Shown here: positions 55,962 through 59,099 of the stretch, piece after piece
Layout of the letters: each line of letters opens with the position of its first letter
Numbering within the stretch: the first letter of the stretch is position 1
Assembly (NCBI GenBank): GCA_900095095.1
Contig: FMBT01000540.1
Span: 1-59,099 of the forward strand
Origin: Fragilariopsis cylindrus CCMP1102
Taxonomy: Eukaryota > Bacillariophyta > Bacillariophyceae > Bacillariales > Bacillariaceae
DNA length: 59,099 nucleotides
Direction of reading: 5' to 3'
Position numbers and translations under genes: made by a program
The notes under the pieces: model-generated
Seen by the model: only the letters and a program-made list of their open reading frames with translations
What the model was told of the DNA's origin: nothing
Database searches by the model: none

Positions 55962-56463
55962 GCTGAGAGTCGTTATTTTGTTTTATTCTTGAGTATTTTA
56001 TTAGTTAATTCTTCGCTTTTTCGGTACAGTAGATGGAGCGTAAACGCACCCTTCTTTGATCTTATTATGTTGTGCTTTATTATGACTTTATATGACGTTA
56101 GAAGGTCTTGAAGGGTGGTTCTTAGTTGGAATTCTTGAAGGGTATCATGTCATGAACGAAGCGTTAGGGCGCGTTAGTAGGCGCGTTAGTTCGAACTTTA
56201 GGAACTTGCACAGGACCCTTCACCATCCGTATGAGTAGATATTAGAATCTGTTTCAGTCTTCAGTCGTCATTGTTTACTACTACCGTGCTACAGTAGTAC
56301 GTACCGTAGACATTTTTCTTCATTATTTTGCTCATCACCTCATCACCATGGGTAGTAAAACAAGGGAATGAAGAATGTTCCCTTGTTTCAGATTATGCTG
56401 CCCCCTTTTATGAAGAGCCCCCCTAAATAAAAATTATTTAAATTGCTGAAAATGCTGTTGAAC

Positions 56464-56575
56464 CAACAGTACCACTTTTGCTCAGACAAAGACTAGATTG
56501 ATGGAACTGTTGATATCATCAAGGATTGAATAGTAGTAGACAAAATCATTCCAGAAGGAGCACCATTGCCAATGG
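56464..56575 (-). repeat. Dispersed repeat, copy 2 (inverted)
   Basis: Reverse complement of 48866-48970. Similarity ends abruptly on both sides, as expected of a small mobile or segmental fragment. Confidence 0.85.
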
Positions 56576-57115
56576 GGTATGTGTTGATGTACATGTAGGG
56601 CACTTTTTTTGCTTTTGCCTGGCCCGTCCTACTTCAAGAAAAAGGCATATCTTAAAGGTACGTATTCAACGGAAGCCCCCCAAAATGCTATTTACAAACG
56701 TATACGCGTGTACTCCTACTGTATTGAGGGATACCTGGTACCAGAGTATGTGATCTTGGTTGCAGCCACGTTTTCGTGGAAACATGCTGGAATAATTATT
56801 TCCCGCAGCCCCCAGGCCAGATTGGCGTTAGATGTTAATCAAATAAATCTTAACATACCGTTCCCGCTTTTTGCGCAGAAATACGCAACTGATACTGTAA
56901 CTACTCGTACTGGCATATTGGAAATAGAATAAAACGCCGCATAGGTGAACTACGTACTGTTGAGAACTCCTTTCGTTCCCAAGAAAACTTGAGTTTCTCA
57001 ACGTGTAACGGATAGATGCCACGGAAGAGATATTCCAATGCTGCCGTGGATGGAAGACAAGACAAGACAAGGAACAAAGTACGATACGTGCACTTAAAAT
57101 CATAAAGTCGAATAC

Positions 57116-57125
57116 TATATATATA
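57116..57125 (+). promoter_or_regulatory. TATA-like box
   Basis: TATATATATA about 80 bases before the ATG at 57206, a plausible core promoter position. Confidence 0.3.
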
Positions 57126-57205
57126 CCATCGTACAAGTACCTGTCTTTGAAAAATAAAATCTGCTAAGGTACATCGACAATAAATCAATAATAAATAGCC
57201 AACCA

Positions 57206-58357
57206 ATGATGATGATATTCTGGACCAGCAATACAGTGTTGTTCTTAATGGTATTATTATTAGTTACTGCTGACAAATCATCATCATCATGTAACCTTGT
57301 GAAGGCTTTCGCTTTTGGTTACGTCAACTACAGGGGGAGTGATGTCAACAGTAAAAAAAAATTCCCTGCAAATTACAGCAGCAGTAGCAGCAGCAACAAC
57401 AATATTAATTGGTATGCATCTTCCTATCGTGGCACGACTGGTACTACTACTACTACTACTGCTGCTCATTTTTCTTCTACTCATTCTGAATTAAAACGAC
57501 AACAACGACGACGCAAAAATAAAACAGGATGTCGAATTGGTGGTCGTCAGCGTCGTCATCGTTATCTACAACGAAAACCACATAGAACAACGAAGCAAAA
57601 TCCTAATCCGTTTTTATCTTGGTTGCCCGATGAAGAAGTATATGCAACTACTATAACATCACAAATTCCCTATAACTTTTTCAACGAGGAATTGGTTGTA
57701 CGTGGAAAAATTACATTGGGATCGAGTATAGTAAGAGACCAACGCAATCAACCCTGGCAAATTCGGGCAGAATTCAATTGTGCCCACGGTAAAAATGCAC
57801 GGACTCGTTATTATCCATCTCATCCAGAAACAGATTTGATTCGAAAAGTATCTGGGCTGGTGAACAAAAACAATAAGGATATGACGGATCCAATCAATAC
57901 AAATAGTGCAGTATCAATCGCTGTAGTATATGACGAAGCTGAAGTGTATCGCGGTGAAATGAACATAAACAGTAAAATTATACTACCTATACGAGGATTA
58001 CAAGGATCAAATTGTAGTCAGAAAGAAATATATCGTGGTGATAAAAACAAAGAAAGTAGAATCGTAGTAACGAAAGGTTCTATCCGGTTTAAAAATCATT
58101 CTGCGGAATTCCAGGATGGCTGTTTTACTCAACATGGATACGGGAATAATCTGGCTACAGCTGGATGCGGTGGAGTATTAGCGGAATGGCCCTGGACTCA
58201 AATAGTGAGTGCCTGTGATAATGAGGGAAAGTTGACGGTTGTGGTCGATATTGAATATAAGCTCGTTCCACGATGCATACCAAAAATTGTGTTAGAACGT
58301 TTGCAAAATTATAAAGTGAGATATGTTGAATACGACGAAGACGAGGACAATAAGTAG
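57206..58357 (+). CDS. Signal-peptide protein with plastid-type presequence, unknown function
   Basis: 383 residues from the ATG at 57206. Hydrophobic residues 8-22 are a signal peptide, and KAFAFGYVNY (33-42) fits the diatom pattern in which the residue after cleavage is phenylalanine, pointing to the plastid. A Ser/Asn/Thr-rich and then strongly basic stretch follows (about 55-130), as in a transit peptide plus linker. The conserved-looking part is 150-370, rich in beta-type alternation, with cysteines in EFNCAHG, SNCSQK, QDGCFTQHG, AGCGG and PRCIP. I recognise no family. Secretion to the cell surface is the alternative. Confidence 0.65.
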   Translation: MMMIFWTSNTVLFLMVLLLVTADKSSSSCNLVKAFAFGYVNYRGSDVNSKKKFPANYSSSSSSNNNINWYASSYRGTTGTTTTTTAAHFSSTHSELKRQQRRRKNKTGCRIGGRQRRHRYLQRKPHRTTKQNPNPFLSWLPDEEVYATTITSQIPYNFFNEELVVRGKITLGSSIVRDQRNQPWQIRAEFNCAHGKNARTRYYPSHPETDLIRKVSGLVNKNNKDMTDPINTNSAVSIAVVYDEAEVYRGEMNINSKIILPIRGLQGSNCSQKEIYRGDKNKESRIVVTKGSIRFKNHSAEFQDGCFTQHGYGNNLATAGCGGVLAEWPWTQIVSACDNEGKLTVVVDIEYKLVPRCIPKIVLERLQNYKVRYVEYDEDEDNK

Positions 58358-58750
58358 TACTGTAGTAAATAACTCGACCAAGAAGGGGACGTTTCACAAA
58401 ATGGATCGTTTGTTTCGTGACAAATAAATAAATTGCAATAGAATCTAATATAAGCAACGGAAATTTAGTTACTAATGTCGAAACGTCAATAGATTATTAT
58501 TAATTATATATATTATTTGATTTATTTTAATTGTAGGAGAATCAGGAGAATATACTATGGTAAATTCTGACGTGAAGTTCAAAACAAGTGTCGGCTGAAG
58601 TAGATGCCATACCGATACGATTATTTAGTAGGCCCTTTTCTATCTGAGCTTCGTATTGCTGCATTAGGAACAGTTGCTACTACTAGAACCCGATTCCTCC
58701 TCACTTCTAGAGCCTGGCCCCTCTGAAGGTTCTTCTTCTTTGCGCCGGAA
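58358..58750. other. 3' flank
   Basis: AT-rich, no supported gene. On the minus strand 58669-58745 another frame has a Glu/Ser-rich run (RRKEEEPSEGPGSRSEEES) that could be the tail of the gene at the right edge after an intron or a frame break. Confidence 0.35.
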
Positions 58751-59099
58751 TCAATCCCTAAAATCACAATCGGTCGTGTCCGACATACTATTCTTTGCAA
58801 TTGCATCCCGCTGTATGTTGGCCATGATGACTGTTGCAATACAACTAACGAATGTAATACAATTGAAGAATGCTGTTGCATAATTGAGATAAAGATTCCG
58901 CATTTCCATTTTTAAGACAAAATTATCGCATGCTGTTACAAAATTATCGACTGCTGCTACAAAATTATCGTCTGCTGTTGCATAATTGAGATCTTGGCGT
59001 GAAATACCAGTTGGAAGAGGGTGTTGATCAAAATACAATCCAACTTCAAATTCAACACCAACACCAACCATTAATCCTATAGCTAATAACCATAACACT
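58751..59099 (-). CDS. Partial membrane protein at the right edge
   Basis: The minus frame is open to the window end and has no ATG start inside, so the N-terminus is missing. About 115 residues with two hydrophobic stretches (residues 1-20 and about 70-95) and three imperfect DNFV repeats between them. The stop at 58751 may be premature (see the Glu/Ser-rich continuation in another frame). No family recognised. Confidence 0.4.
   Translation of the reverse strand, partial: VLWLLAIGLMVGVGVEFEVGLYFDQHPLPTGISRQDLNYATADDNFVAAVDNFVTACDNFVLKMEMRNLYLNYATAFFNCITFVSCIATVIMANIQRDAIAKNSMSDTTDCDFRD

Larger units (their letters stand above)
55962..57205. other. Gene-free stretch
   Basis: Divergent intergenic region; holds the second copy of the dispersed repeat (56464-56575). 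The plus ORF at 56609-56932 shows no family features. Confidence 0.5.

Noticed and set aside
56609-56932. Plus ORF of 107 codons
   Set aside because: No recognisable motif; it lies next to a dispersed repeat and has no promoter signal.
1-59099. tRNA, rRNA or other structured RNA genes
   Set aside because: I saw no T-loop GGTTCGAATCC with a matching acceptor stem and no rRNA-like sequence; a covariance-model scan would be decisive.

Overview
The window looks like nuclear DNA of a polar, probably pennate, diatom. Reasons: a DUF3494 ice-binding domain, giant PSxxPS low-complexity proteins, signal peptides followed by phenylalanine as in diatom plastid precursors, short GT-AG introns, an AT-rich background full of trinucleotide runs, and a fragment of a diatom-type Copia element. 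Fragilariopsis is the best guess. That genus is an inference from content; no sequence search was made.

Layout. Positions 1-9441 (minus) hold most of a giant stalk protein: membrane-anchored N-terminus, Lys/Ser/Gly repeats, four six-cysteine modules and thousands of bases of PSxxPS repeats running off the left edge. From 9442 to 15976 there is no gene, only a foldback element, a 189-bp satellite-like array and a decayed Copia fragment. From 15977 to 33506 come a kinesin (+), a secretory SET-domain protein (-), an LRR-protein kinase (+), a membrane-anchored sulfotransferase-like gene (-), a broken second copy of its 5' end, a tandem glutaredoxin (-), an IQ/coiled-coil protein (-) and UTP23 (-). 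About 3.5 kb without recognisable genes follows. Positions 37185-47279 (minus) are one seven-exon gene of about 3,023 codons ending in an ice-binding domain. The right end carries a truncated pyruvate phosphate dikinase, a second membrane SET protein, a GC-rich DUF3237 gene, a membrane-anchored JmjC/cupin-8 hydroxylase, a possible plastid precursor of unknown function and a partial membrane protein at the edge.

How genes may work together. The two giant genes read as surface stalks; one carries an ice-binding tip, an architecture resembling an ice adhesin. Two SET methyltransferases, one JmjC-type hydroxylase and one sulfotransferase-like protein all have N-terminal membrane or signal segments, so they could modify secreted proteins such as silica-associated ones. 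This is a hypothesis.

Sequence quality. Several otherwise convincing genes are broken by one or two single-base indels, and in each case the arithmetic closes exactly when those indels are undone. This suggests consensus errors in a draft assembly more than wholesale gene decay. The dikinase and the second sulfotransferase copy are truly truncated.
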